In this document: in pieces, positions 25,901-41,589 of the stretch
Numbering within the stretch: position 1 is the first letter of the stretch
Layout: every line of letters begins with the position of its first letter
Assembly (NCBI GenBank): GCA_029959085.1
Contig: JARWIR010000031.1
Location: forward strand, 1-64,000
Direction: 5' to 3'
Length of the DNA stretch: 64,000 nucleotides
Origin: Nemophila menziesii
Taxonomy: Eukaryota > Streptophyta > Magnoliopsida > Boraginales > Hydrophyllaceae
The notes under the pieces: generated by a model
Databases searched by the model: none
What the model was told of the DNA's origin: nothing
What the model saw: the letters and a program-made list of their open reading frames with translations, nothing else
Translations under genes and position numbers: made by a program

Positions 25901-26540
25901 AAGCTATAGAGTCTAACCATCTAGTGTTAATAAACACCCTATCTATTTTACTAGCTCGAATTTGATCTCCTTTATTGTTGTTAGTCCATGTGTAAAATTG
26001 CCCACCATAATTGTGTTCATATAGATTTGCTTCTTCAATACACTCTATAAACTCAAGTGCACCTTTGTCTAAATCAGTACAATTCAGTCTGTCTCTGATA
26101 TGCAATATTTCATTGAAATCTCCCATGAAACGGAGCTTTTCATTCTCATACTTCTTACTCCATTTAACTATATCACTCCATAATGTTCTTCTACCTTCAT
26201 CAGTTCCACTAGCATAAACCATTACAATATAAAGAACCTCATTATTGTCTTTCACTTTCAGTTCAATTAATATGGCTTTATATGTTTGATAAACTAGATT
26301 AATATCAGCAAATCTTTTATCCCACATTACCCAAATCCTTCCACTATCATCTTTATTATAATTGTGCAACATTTCCAGATGAGGGAAATGTGCACTTATT
26401 ATAGAAGGGTAATTGTTGAATTTAACCTTTTTTTCCAAAAGCCCAATCACCCTTACATTATTACTAACTAAAAACTCCCTCACATCCAACTGTCTGAGAA
26501 GATTATTGAACCCCCTCACATTCCAAGCTGCAATGCTCAT
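22940..26540 (-). pseudogene. LINE ORF2: endonuclease, reverse transcriptase, zf-RVT
   Basis: The frame starts at ATG 26,540 with MSIAAWNVRGFNN, the typical N-terminus of plant LINE endonucleases. The endonuclease shows FMGDFNEIL and STSDHCALKL, carrying the catalytic D/N and the SDH motif, within about 230 residues. The reverse transcriptase follows (SENKSPGLDGLNSAFYK; RKFMPISCTNISYKPISK). A frameshift near 24,900 moves it to another frame, with RGLRQGYPLSPYLFA and the catalytic IIFADDLLIFF at 24,292-24,846. A second break lies near 24,200-24,300. The last 400 codons (22,940-24,142) contain the zinc-binding RT-associated domain (RCAFITWIAIQDRISTKERM, CHFCKAATENSTHLFFEC). Catalytic residues survive but the broken frame means no functional product. 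Confidence 0.93.
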
Positions 26541-26724
26541 ATATTGGGAGGACTAGTAATCTCTTCCCCTCCATTATGATTGATAAATTCTAATACATCA
26601 TGATCAATCTGACTTCCTTCTTTGTTCTGTAACTCATCAAAATTATTCATTATAGTAATATAACTCGACTCTCCTTTCTTACTATCATTCTTCTTGTTAT
26701 TCCTCACAATACTCCATTCCTCAA

Positions 26725-27732
26725 CTACCTTCTTTCCCTTATAACTTTTCTAACAGATTCACTTGTTGATTTAGGCACCCATACTTTTTGAGTGTTCACA
26801 CACTTTGTTTCTACATGTCCCAACCTACTGCATTTTTTACATACAATCGGCCTCCATTCATACTCTACTTTAACCTCCTGCATATCTTCAATTCCTATAT
26901 CAACCAATACATTATCAGGTAACTCCTCTTTTATGTCAATCTCTACACAAACTCGAGCATACCCCAACCTTGTCTTTGATTCTGTTATAGTATCCATTTG
27001 AATTGGAACACCTACACCACTAGCTACATGTCCAATCCCTCTTTGTGTCCAGAGATTCATTGATACATTAATTAATTTAACTCAAATCGGCACTCTAGAT
27101 ATATCTAAGTTATCAAACTGCATACTTGCCTTCCAAGGTCAAAGGAGTAGCGGCTTTCCATTAATATGCCAGAGCTACTCAAGAGCTTTGTTGTAACTTT
27201 GCTGATTTTCAAACTTGAAAACTACACTTCCCTTCAAATTCGATTTAATTTCAACCTTACCCATCTTACTCCATTGATATCGAACAAAATTTGCTATAGC
27301 AAAGAACAGAGGCGGAGCATCAATGAATTGGCCAATTAGGCAATTCACCCATTGTTCAGACCCTTCCTTGAGAACATATATTGGTGGTTTAATGACTTTC
27401 CTCCCTTCCAACTTTACTGGTTCATGATGTTCTAACTTCATAGAATTGCTCGCACAACCAAATAATTGTTACCATGGAACTCCCTTTGATTCACTCCTTT
27501 TCTCGGGTTCAACTAGATCTGCAACTTGTATCACTTCATTGTTGCCCTCCGACACATTATTCTCTTGAATCTCAGTACTCGCCTCTTTCTCATCCTTGTA
27601 CGATTCAGGTGTGTTAAGTAGATTTGAGCTCGGCGACATAATCTCCTTCGTAATATCTTTCTACTTAGTCTTAGATTTAGGTTTCTTACTAGATCCATTC
27701 ACTACTTTGTTGATTTTCGTTGTGTTTAACAT
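26725..27732 (-). pseudogene. LINE ORF1: nucleic-acid-binding protein with CCHC knuckle
   Basis: From ATG 27,732 a single minus-strand frame of about 335 codons can be followed to 26,725. It is interrupted by five in-frame stops (27,661; 27,469; 27,175; 27,139; 27,082). The middle part (VNCLIGQFIDAPPLFFAIAN, FVRYQWSKMGKVEI) resembles the DUF4283 domain of plant LINE ORF1 proteins. The zinc knuckle CKKCSRLGHVETKC fits CX2CX4HX4C at about 26,815-26,860. A frameshift near 26,745 ends the readable frame. An alternative frame stays open (GKKVVEEWSIV onward) to overlap the ORF2 start, suggesting the original ORF1 reached about 26,540. The family binds element RNA; this copy cannot make an intact protein. 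Confidence 0.88.
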
Positions 27733-27860
27733 TTTGGTCATTATGAGAGTCAAAGAAAAAAGCGGTTAGGAAAAATAAGGTGAAAAACGAAAAATCTAGG
27801 CGGAGAAGAGATGGTGGTGGTATGGAGGAAGGTAGAGAAACGGGTGGATGCGTGTGATTT

Positions 27861-27863
<3 letters not shown>

Positions 27864-27926
<63 letters not shown>
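27864..27926. repeat. (GA)31 microsatellite in the LINE 5' UTR
   Basis: A 63-bp uninterrupted GA run on the plus strand, that is CT on the LINE sense strand, about 180 bp inside the element's 5' end and 130 bp upstream of the ORF1 start. Such CT-rich leaders are common in plant 5' UTRs, and GA repeats are known targets of BPC/GAGA-type factors. Any promoter role here is inference. Confidence 0.95.
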
Positions 27927-27929
<3 letters not shown>

Positions 27930-28124
27930 TCCCAGATAATTCTTGAGATAAACAACAATCCGCATAAGGAAAAGCAAAAGTTGGGAAAAAAAAGCTAAAA
28001 AGAGGTGTGAATCTAAAAATGGAAAACTGGAATAAAAATTAATGGATGAGTGTGTAGTGAGGATTTTTTAGGTGATTTGACTCTCATTGACCCTTCTCAC
28101 TGTATTTTGTTCTACTATATTGCT

Positions 28125-29387
28125 CGTTCTACTTTTGTGTATACTGTTGGCTGATTTCTCTTGTTAAGACAAAAGGTGTAGAAGTAGCTCAATATCACTG
28201 GCATTCACTCTTGATGGAAGCTCTTGGTAAGAAATTATCATCTCTCTTGGTCAATACATGCCTCAGTTGGTAAGATATTTACTTCCTTGCTCATATCCTT
28301 TTTTTAGCATCTTACTCTTTCTATTATACTTATTTAAAAATTATTGAGGCTATGGTATTATCATGCTTAGTATACCATATTTAGGTTTTAATGCTTATGA
28401 ATGTCTTTCTTGACCTGAGTTTTTAGTATCTTATTTCTTTTAGGGGATATTTGATTCTTTTGTGAAGGGTATTATAAGCCCTTTGTTTTCCACAGTTTGT
28501 ACACTAGAAGAAGATCAGTTAAATCGTCTGAGGTTTTATTGCGTTTCTCAATGATCTTTCATGAATTTTTTATTATCCAAGTTTCGTGAAACCTGGGGCA
28601 TTGTAGCTTATGGGTTTTTATTATACATGAGTGTAATTAATTACTATTTACCTTTTACCTTTGGTCAAACCTATAACCAATAGCAGAGATACTATTGGAA
28701 TTATTTAGTGTCTGTATTTGTATTTTGATATGCTAAATATTATGTATTGTGCAATTTAATTGAGTAAACCCTTATGCATTACGATTCTAGTACTAGTGTG
28801 AAAAATCTCCCATGTATTTCTTTGTGATTAACTTACACTAATAATTTATCTAATCATCCTTTCCAAGTATGTATCTAGACTTAGGACCCTAGTGATAGGT
28901 TTTTAAACATTATCTTGCCTAGTACAGCTAATAGGTTTTACCCATTTGAATATGTTTGGCTCGCTATTTTGAAAGATACAACCCAGTACAGCTGATGAGT
29001 TCTTACCCATTTGTATATGCTTAGCTCGCAATTTTGAAAGATACAATACCTTATGAATTAGAATGTTAATATGAAGGACTATTTTGTAATGTTTTATTGT
29101 TTCATGGATCTTGAGACCATCGGAAAATCAGTTTGAAAGCTCATGTGTCACTACTCACGTTTTGAAAAATTAAAATTAAATTTGAAAGACTATTGTGTTA
29201 TATGTTTCTTTCTTTCTGTTTCTATTTTAGGTGATGGGTATTTTCCCAATATAGATAATAGGTATTTATCCATTGCACTTGATGTGTATCTACCTAGTTG
29301 CAAGTCATGAAGATTCTGACAAAAAAGTGAGTGACTCTCCTCGTAAAGAACAGTGACATTAAAGGAAAGATTAGTATGAATATTAAT
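28125..29387. other. AT-rich DNA with a two-copy 64-bp tandem repeat
   Basis: There is no coding sequence that I can support. A tandem duplication is visible: 28,918-28,981 and 28,982-29,045 both read C(C/T)(T/C)AGTACAGCT, then CCCATTTG, then GCTCGC, and end TTTTGAAAGATACA, with several substitutions. Related words (TTTACCTAGTA, TTACCCAT) recur at 29,230-29,580, so the unit may have had further, more diverged copies. Confidence 0.6.
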
Positions 29388-31110
29388 AATATAGTTCTCG
29401 AGAAGTTTTGTTAGAAAAGATAAATAAACCACGCACGAATGAAAATAATTATCGGAAATGTTCCTACTGGTGGGTAATTACCCATCACAATGTTGGGTTT
29501 TTATCCATTATAATGATTGCTCCTGGTGGGTTTTTACCTAGTAAACCTGATGAATATTTCAAGCAAACACTATGTTCATGGGTTTTTGTTCATAAGGGAG
29601 GTGATTTTCGAAGAGGGTAGGCTAGTCATTTAAAGTAATTTCCAGAAAAATGTAATTGCTTGATTTTTTTTGATGGATTAATAACCAAAAATGAATATAT
29701 TTTAGTTTGTTAAATCGCTTTGTATTTTTTAGAATTATTTCAAGAAAATTGAAGTAATACGATATTTTTTTCTTGATTCTTACTTACAAATTAAGAAATG
29801 GTTGTAATGAAAAGACTAAAAATGGATAAATAAACAAAAGAAAAATATGTGTCTACAAATGGATAGAGAGGCACCCGATGCTACGGAAAATTAACCAGAT
29901 GGAAGAGGCTGGAGATACATGTTTTAAGCGTATTTCTCGGTACCTCGCCTGGACAGACAGGCTGGCAAAGAAAGCAAGACATAGAACCATGGTAGCATCA
30001 AGAGAAGCTACGAGCATTTACGAATGCTTCGAGAGATTAGTAATTGGTTAATATAGAGTATTAGGATAGTAAGGAAAGTATGTATATATTAAATAGTTGG
30101 ATATTTAGGAAGTTATGTAAGTTTTTCCTTCCAAAAAATGGATAGAGGGGAAAGGGAAATAGTGATAAATTAAAAATAAATACGGTTAAATAGGGAGAGT
30201 AGAGTGAGGAGAAAAGGTTTTTGTCTTCCCTGGATTTTATTTTAAATCTAGAAGAGTATTATATCATGCATATCGTCCAACACTCAAACGGGTGGACCTT
30301 TTATAGGAACTATGTCTCACTATGAGTCTTATAGGTAATTTACCCCTAAAGTACCTTTCATAAAGTGTATTAATATCTTGTAAAAATTATAAACATAAAT
30401 TGTTGAAGTCTTTTTAGTCAAAAATGCAATATAATAAAATAAGAGAGTGAAATTGATATATAAAAGGGGAGGGTGGGGGTGGGGAATACAATAATCAAGG
30501 AAAACCCAATAAAATATATGAGAGAGAAACAAGGCCAGCGCCAGCATTTCAAATAAACTTCATCTTTTGGACTCCTTTGAGAACGAAACTACAAAAGTGG
30601 TTGGAAGGACCAGAGATCTAGCAGTAATCAGTAGGAACGTCATTATGGACATTAATAAAGGTAGTCGATAAATTCGACATCCACGAATTGGATGGCAATC
30701 ATCATCACCCTCCAAAATCACTATTAAAAGAAACGTTAATGGTTTGTTGTCCAGAGAAATCTAGTATACCATTGATGAAGAAATGGCAACGGAGGAATCT
30801 ATCGACAGTCTTATTATCAACAAAATGAAACAAGCACCTAAACACATATGATTTTGAGAGGTAACTTAGTGAGCAACTTTGGAGGAATTGATTTTTGACT
30901 CATAATCGGTCTCTGACAGAAAAAATCCAAGAATTTCACATCACAGGTCCACCATTCCGGGCAAATCTCAATATAATTAAGTTTTGCATAAGAAATGCCC
31001 CCTTTATAAAACTCACTGTCAAGATTATCACTCTGAAAGAAGATGAAATTCGCCATAAGAACCAAATGATTGACATTTGCATTACAATTACAAACCATAA
31101 GAATATAGCC
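29388..31110. repeat. Copy A of a diverged direct duplication
   Basis: This block matches 31,111-34,400 in the same order and orientation. Anchors are: AGATAAATAAACCAC at 29,417 versus 31,131; TTGATGGATTAATAA near 29,670 versus 31,385; GGGGAATACAATAATCAAGG at 30,481 versus 31,915; GGAACGTCATTA near 30,633 versus 33,895; and TTATTATCAACAAAATGAAA near 30,810 versus 34,090. Without its 267-bp insertion the copy is about 1.45 kb. The content is unclear. Minus-strand frames (29,190-29,432; 30,838-31,152) share the word VYLS(F/L)LTK, so the ancestor might have been coding, but I recognise no domain. No LTR or poly-A features suggest a known TE class. Confidence 0.7.
29869..30135 (+). mobile_element. 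Short retroposon-like insertion in copy A
   Basis: A 267-bp segment is flanked by the 12-bp direct repeat AAATGGATAGAG (29,857-29,868 and 30,136-30,147). It ends in CCTTCCAAA plus three more As that merge with the repeat. The matching position in copy B (about 31,572) lacks it and serves as an empty site. Target-duplication length and the A-rich 3' end suggest a SINE-like or LINE-mobilised sequence. I could not find convincing pol III A and B boxes. It has higher GC than its surroundings. It could instead be a small DNA transposon, since no terminal inverted repeats were checked beyond the ends. Confidence 0.5.
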
Positions 31111-32029
31111 CTCGAGAGTTTTTGTTAAAAGAGATAAATAAACCACATACATATTTAAATAATCGTCGAAAATATTGTTGTTGATTAGTATTTGTCCATT
31201 ACAGTGATAGGTTTACATATTATAATGATTGGAATTTATGGGTTTTCACCTAGTACAGTTTATTTGGTATTTCGAGTGACGCTTTATTTATGAGGTTTTT
31301 TTAAGGAAGTTGATTTTCGAAGAGAACATACCTAAAATTTAGAGTTTTTCCAGAAAAAAAAAAACTTTTTGTAATTGCTTGATTTTGATGGATTAATAAT
31401 CAAAAATGATTTTATTTTAATTTGTTATATCACTTTGTATTTTTTTTATTATTATTTCAAAAAATTGAAATAATTTGATTTTTTTTCTTGATTCTTGTTT
31501 AAAATTAATAAGTAAAGTGATGAAAAGACTAATATGGAAGAATAAAAAAATAAAAAATAATGTCTACAAAAGAATAGAGAGAAGATGAAAATGGTAAATA
31601 GAAAAAAAACTACGGTTGAACAGGAAGAGTAGGGAGAGTCTTTTAATTTTTGTGAATTTTGAATTTTTTAAATTATGAAGAGTATTTTAGTATATCCTTC
31701 GGCACACAAAAGGGTGGACGTTCTATGGGCAATATATCTCTCTATTATGAGACTCTTACAAAGAATTTACCCTTAAATTACTTTTCATAAATTCTTTTGA
31801 TATTTTAATTTATATATTTTAAACATAAATTGTTACAAAAAGGTTAGATTATAAAAAAAAATATTAAAATAAAAGAGTAAAATTATTACATAAAGGGGAA
31901 GAAGTGGGGTGGGGAATACAATAATCAAGGAGAAACCAAAAAATAAATGAGAGAAAAATAAAGTCACAGAAAAGTAAAACGTTCGTATTTTCTTATAAAT
32001 TTCATCCTTTTAAACTCCTACGAGATAAG

Positions 32030-33879
32030 TAATGGTGTGCAAGGGCTCGAAACCCGCGGGTTTCGACAATGTTCGATCTAGACCCTCTAATGGTGGATTG
32101 CTATTTTAAAGCCGATCTAGCGGGTCTTTGGCGGGTTTTTATATACCTGTTTTTTGCGGGTTTTTGACGGATTTGAATCGGGGTCGGGCCAAATAGGTCT
32201 ATGTTAATTTAATATATATTTAATAAGGTAATATATATATATATATAGTTATATATATATATATAGGATTGTGATGCAATAGAAGTGTTCCCAAAAACAT
32301 AGGCGGCATTTTTGTTGAAACTTAATTAGCTTGTTGTTATTCAAATCCATACAAGATGCCTTTGATAAGAAGTGTTGTTCATGTTGTCAATGGGGAAACG
32401 ATTCCACCATTGTCCAGTGTTGTTCACAGGGGCAGATTCAGGACAAAAACTGAGGGGGGCTTGAAATATATGGGGGTTCGGGAGCAACGCCCCCGAAATT
32501 TTTTTTTTTGGGAACGTATAGTGAAATGTCAAAATTTATAATATATTTAATTTTTTTATTAAATATTATCCTAAGAAAATTTGCACATAAATTCTTTGAG
32601 ATAAAGTAATCAATGAACTCAAATTTTATAAATACATCAACTATGTGTTTAATTCATCATTATATAATTAACGATTCTCCAATTCTATGTGATAATCGTT
32701 TTTCAAATAAATTTTATTAAGTTAAAATAAAAAAACTAAATTAATAAATATAGTTTTTCCATTTTTAAGTTCCAATTAGTTGTTTTAGTAAAAAAAATTC
32801 TAATTCGTACGACTTGAAATCATGTGATGCACGCACAGGTTGTGAAGTTTTTCTTTTTTCTTTTGAACAAAATATTAAATTACTAATACAGTAATACTAA
32901 TTCCTTCTCTATGTACTATGCATCATAAAAAGTGATTTGATCAAAAAAAAAACACTATGTAGTATAGATTTCTAAAAAGTTTCAGCAATGGATTAAATTA
33001 AAAGAACAAAATTTAAGAAGGACATTAACTATTTATTCATATGAAAGAAAAATTAAATTTCCATCTAATAATTTTATTAAGATCGTATAAAAAAGTTAAT
33101 AATTCACATACAATTATCCAAATTCTTATAAAAACACTCAATAATAAAAAATACTTACCGCAATTTTTAGCTTTTATAAAGAAGTGGATTGCGGCCGTGG
33201 AATTGATCCAAAATTATTTGTAAATTTAATTAGAGTGATGTTTGTAGAGATAATAGTGTGTAATTATAAAAAATAAAATATTCAAATAGGATTAAAAAAA
33301 TTAATGGAGTTATAAAAAGTATATTTAGTAGCAAATTATTAATATATAGGATAATTTTATTTTATTTTTTTGAAAAAGTCTGGGCCCAATGAGGGTTGGT
33401 TGTTCATATAGTTTAGAAACTAAAAAGTTACATTTAATAAATATCATAAATCCATTAAACTAATCAAATAAGTTATTAATATAATTTAATTAACGTTATT
33501 AAATATTATCTTACTTCTCATATTTATATGTTGATTCTTTGTAATTTTAATTAAAAAAATCAATTTTAGAGAATAGATAAATTTGTCTAGTAACTTTCCA
33601 TACTATCATACATTACATACTAATATAGTGGATATTGTTGGTTTACGTTTTAGTAGATACTGATGAGAGTGAGTCATATATATAATTTACATTTTAAAAG
33701 TAGCAATTATAAGGAATTTATTTAAATATAAAAAGCGGGTGGATTAAGCGGGTTTCAATAACACTAAGATCCGGTTTTGCTAAAATTAAAGTCGAGAATA
33801 GACCAAAACTCGTAGACACGGACTGTATGGTTTGGGATTTACTGATCGAGTAGATCGAGCGGGTCATTTGCCACTCTTA
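32030..33879. mobile_element. Non-autonomous hAT-like DNA transposon
   Basis: The segment starts TAATGGTGTGCAAGGGCTCG. Its reverse complement starts TAAGAGTGGCAAATGACCCG, an imperfect terminal inverted repeat of the common plant hAT type with a GTG(G/T)CAA(A/G) core. Near-identical 8-bp duplications flank it, GAGATAAG (32,022-32,029) and GAGAGAAG (33,880-33,887). Copy A of the surrounding duplication lacks it, which confirms the ends. GC-rich subterminal stretches (CGGGTTT...GCGGG) are present at both ends. No transposase was found, so it depends on an autonomous relative. It hosts another insertion at 32,427-33,398. Confidence 0.75.
32427..33398. mobile_element. Second hAT-like element nested in the first
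   Basis: The left end, CAGGGGCAGATTCAGGAC followed by a G-run, is of the CAGGGGCGGA type seen at the ends of many plant hAT-like elements. A perfect 8-bp duplication GTTGTTCA flanks the interval (32,419-32,426 and 33,399-33,406). The right end in reverse complement (CAACCCTCATTGGGCCCAGA) shares only the first two bases and scattered matches, so the inverted repeat is poor. No transposase frame is visible. The 8-bp duplication is the main support. Confidence 0.45.
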
Positions 33880-34520
33880 GAGAGAAGTTACAAAGGAACG
33901 TCATTAAGAACATCAATAAAGGTAGTTGATTAAGTCGATATCCACAAATTGTGGTAATAGTAATCAACGCCCTCCCCTTTCCACCATATCCCTCACTCCC
34001 CTCCAAAAATACCATTAAATACAATGTTAAGGGTTTGTTGTCCATAACGTAGATAAAAAAGTGGCATAGGAGGTATCCATCGTTAATCTTATTATCAACA
34101 AAATGAAACATACACTTCAAAATATATAATAAGAGTTTGGGAGGTGACTTAATGAGCAATTTTGAAGAAATTGACTTTGTCTCATAACATATATCTTATG
34201 AAAAAAATCAAGAGTTTCACATCACTACTCCATCACCACCAACAAATTTTTTTGATAAAATTAAGTTTTGCACAAAGAATGACCCTTTCATAAAATTCAT
34301 TGTTAAGATTATTGAAGTTCACCATAAGAACCAAATGATTGACGGTCGCATTACAATCCCTAAATTTAGCAATATAATTAGAGATTCTATCAACCATCCA
34401 TGCTTAGGAAAATGAACCCTTCTCGATTCTTTCATTTCTTTGAATCTCAAATGAAACACTGGTATGTACACGACACCATGTCAAACTTTGAGAATAAACA
34501 CAGTTTTTATCCTCAATTGA

Positions 34521-34612
34521 GAGGATAGATAAATGGAGTTTGTTGTACAAATTTTTTATTTATCTATCCTCTTTTTTTTTTTATAATAAAAAATTTGTAC
34601 AACAAACTCCAT
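34521..34612. repeat. Compound inverted repeat (two mutually exclusive hairpins)
   Basis: A perfect 28-bp inverted repeat pairs 34,533-34,560 with 34,585-34,612 across a 24-nt loop. Inside it, a second perfect 13-bp inverted repeat pairs 34,521-34,533 (GAGGATAGATAAA) with 34,559-34,571 across 25 nt, overlapping the arms and loop of the first. The order is A-B-A'-(T)12-B'. It carries no transposon ends that I recognise. Confidence 0.9.
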
Positions 34613-35542
34613 TCAATGCACAAATCCAAGTACAAGCCTCTCCAAACTAGGGAAGAGGCCCATCACCCCATGTGAAGATAACTTGACAAAGAAGGGAAAG
34701 GAGGTATTAAAGGAAAAAAGAAAAACAGCTCCCTCTCCTACAAGGCAAAAATGGAAACGGGGCAATAGAATAGAAGACAAAAAAAACTTCCTCACGTGAA
34801 TATTATCTAAAAACAGAAAGTGCATACCCCGTTCTTTGCAAAGTAATTCACCGAATTTCTAGTTTAAACCCATGTTTAAAAACCAATTGGTACCTCATGA
34901 ATAGGATTATTAGTAAAACAAACTAGAGAAATATATAATGATATTCTAACTTGACAATCTATTTATATCTAAGTATTTTAACAATGAAAGACTACTAGCA
35001 GCTAATGTGAGACGTGAGTTAGTTCAGTTACGAGCTAGTAGCTACCCTTTAAATGATGAGTCAATATACTCGATACTGAACGAAAAGACTAATTAATAAA
35101 AACGTGTTTGAGTAGAAAAAATAAAAACAGTTTTCTAAAAAATAAAATAAAAACGCTGCTATATTGAGGAGCTTGAAATCGACGTTTTCAATATTTTTTG
35201 AAATTGTTGAAAAAGAAAACAAAAATAATTTTTTAAAAATATTATCCTGAAAACAAAAATAAAAACATTTTCACAAACCAAACATAAGACAAGCAAATTG
35301 TGCAAATTGTACTAAAGAAGATGAATTCCATAATAAGCACTAAAGTAAGTTGGTAAAGAAACGGACATAAATGTATGTGTTACACAAAATAAGTGGACAC
35401 AGCTAAGTAGAATATCTCAGTTACATCAAATAACCTTTGAAAATTGAGCTAACTAAATTTATACATTTCAGCGCGCTAATAAAACATAAGACAAGCAAAT
35501 TGTTCAATTCCTTTCCAGTTTAACAAAAAAGAATCTTCTAAC
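34613..35542. other. 3' flank of the ISWI gene
   Basis: AT-rich sequence between the hairpin and the stop codon of the remodeller gene. It must contain that gene's 3' UTR and cleavage site, but no single AATAAA-type signal stands out. A 70-codon frame at 34,613-34,825 on the minus strand has no recognisable motif. Confidence 0.5.
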
Positions 35543-41374
<5,832 letters not shown>

Positions 41375-41481
41375 TGCTAATCGCTAAACTAAGCTTCTTT
41401 CTTTTCTCTTACTTTCTCCTTGTAGTTATGTGAAGTGGATTAAAATTGAGAGCAATTGACCCGCTAATATTTAAGGGTTGG

Positions 41482-41489
41482 TATTTATA
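41482..41489 (-). promoter_or_regulatory. Candidate TATA box of the ISWI gene
   Basis: On the minus strand CTATAAATAC contains TATAAATA, 108 bp upstream of the start codon. A transcription start about 30 bp downstream would give a 5' UTR of roughly 75-80 nt, which starts in a pyrimidine-rich region (TTTCTTTTCTCTTACTTTC as read on the plus strand). Confidence 0.6.
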
Positions 41490-41546
41490 GGCTTGATTGA
41501 AATAATGTTATGTATCTTGGACTTTTTCTTTATTGTCCTGTTATTT

Positions 41547-41583
41547 TTTCCCGCCCTGATACATCTAAATGTACTTTCCCGCC
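41547..41583. promoter_or_regulatory. Two exact E2F-type sites upstream of the ISWI gene
   Basis: TTTCCCGCC occurs twice, at 41,547-41,555 and 41,575-41,583, 28 bp apart and about 60-100 bp upstream of the TATA box. This matches the plant E2F/DP consensus TTTCCCGC found in promoters of S-phase genes. The sites stand out as GC-rich words in otherwise AT-rich DNA. The sequence supports the motif; the regulation is inference. Confidence 0.6.
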
Positions 41584-41589
41584 TTTGGG

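Larger units (their letters stand above)
22701..28106 (-). mobile_element. Full-length L1-type LINE retrotransposon
   Basis: The element runs on the minus strand from 28,106 (5' end) to a short poly-A tail seen as eight Ts at 22,701-22,708. A perfect 18-bp target duplication, TTGTTCTACTATATTGCT, flanks it at 22,683-22,700 and 28,107-28,124. The order is: 5' UTR with a (CT)n tract; ORF1 with a DUF4283-like region and one CCHC zinc knuckle; ORF2 with an APE-type endonuclease, reverse transcriptase and a C-terminal zinc-binding domain; then a 3' UTR. This is the layout of plant L1 elements. At 5.4 kb it appears full length, but both ORFs carry stops and frameshifts, so this copy is inactive. LINE proteins act on their own RNA in cis by target-primed reverse transcription. 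Confidence 0.95.
31111..34400. repeat. Copy B of the direct duplication, split by a hAT-like element
   Basis: This is the partner of 29,388-31,110. It can be followed from 31,111 to about 32,029 and again from 33,880 to about 34,400, with the interval occupied by a transposon. Excluding that insertion it is about 1.44 kb, close to copy A without its own insertion. Similarity is imperfect with many substitutions and small indels, so the duplication is old. Each copy acts as an empty-site control for the insertion in the other. Confidence 0.7.

Noticed and set aside
27689..27977. Ser/Leu-repeat proteins on the minus strand
   Set aside because: Translations of the (CT)n microsatellite in the LINE 5' UTR.
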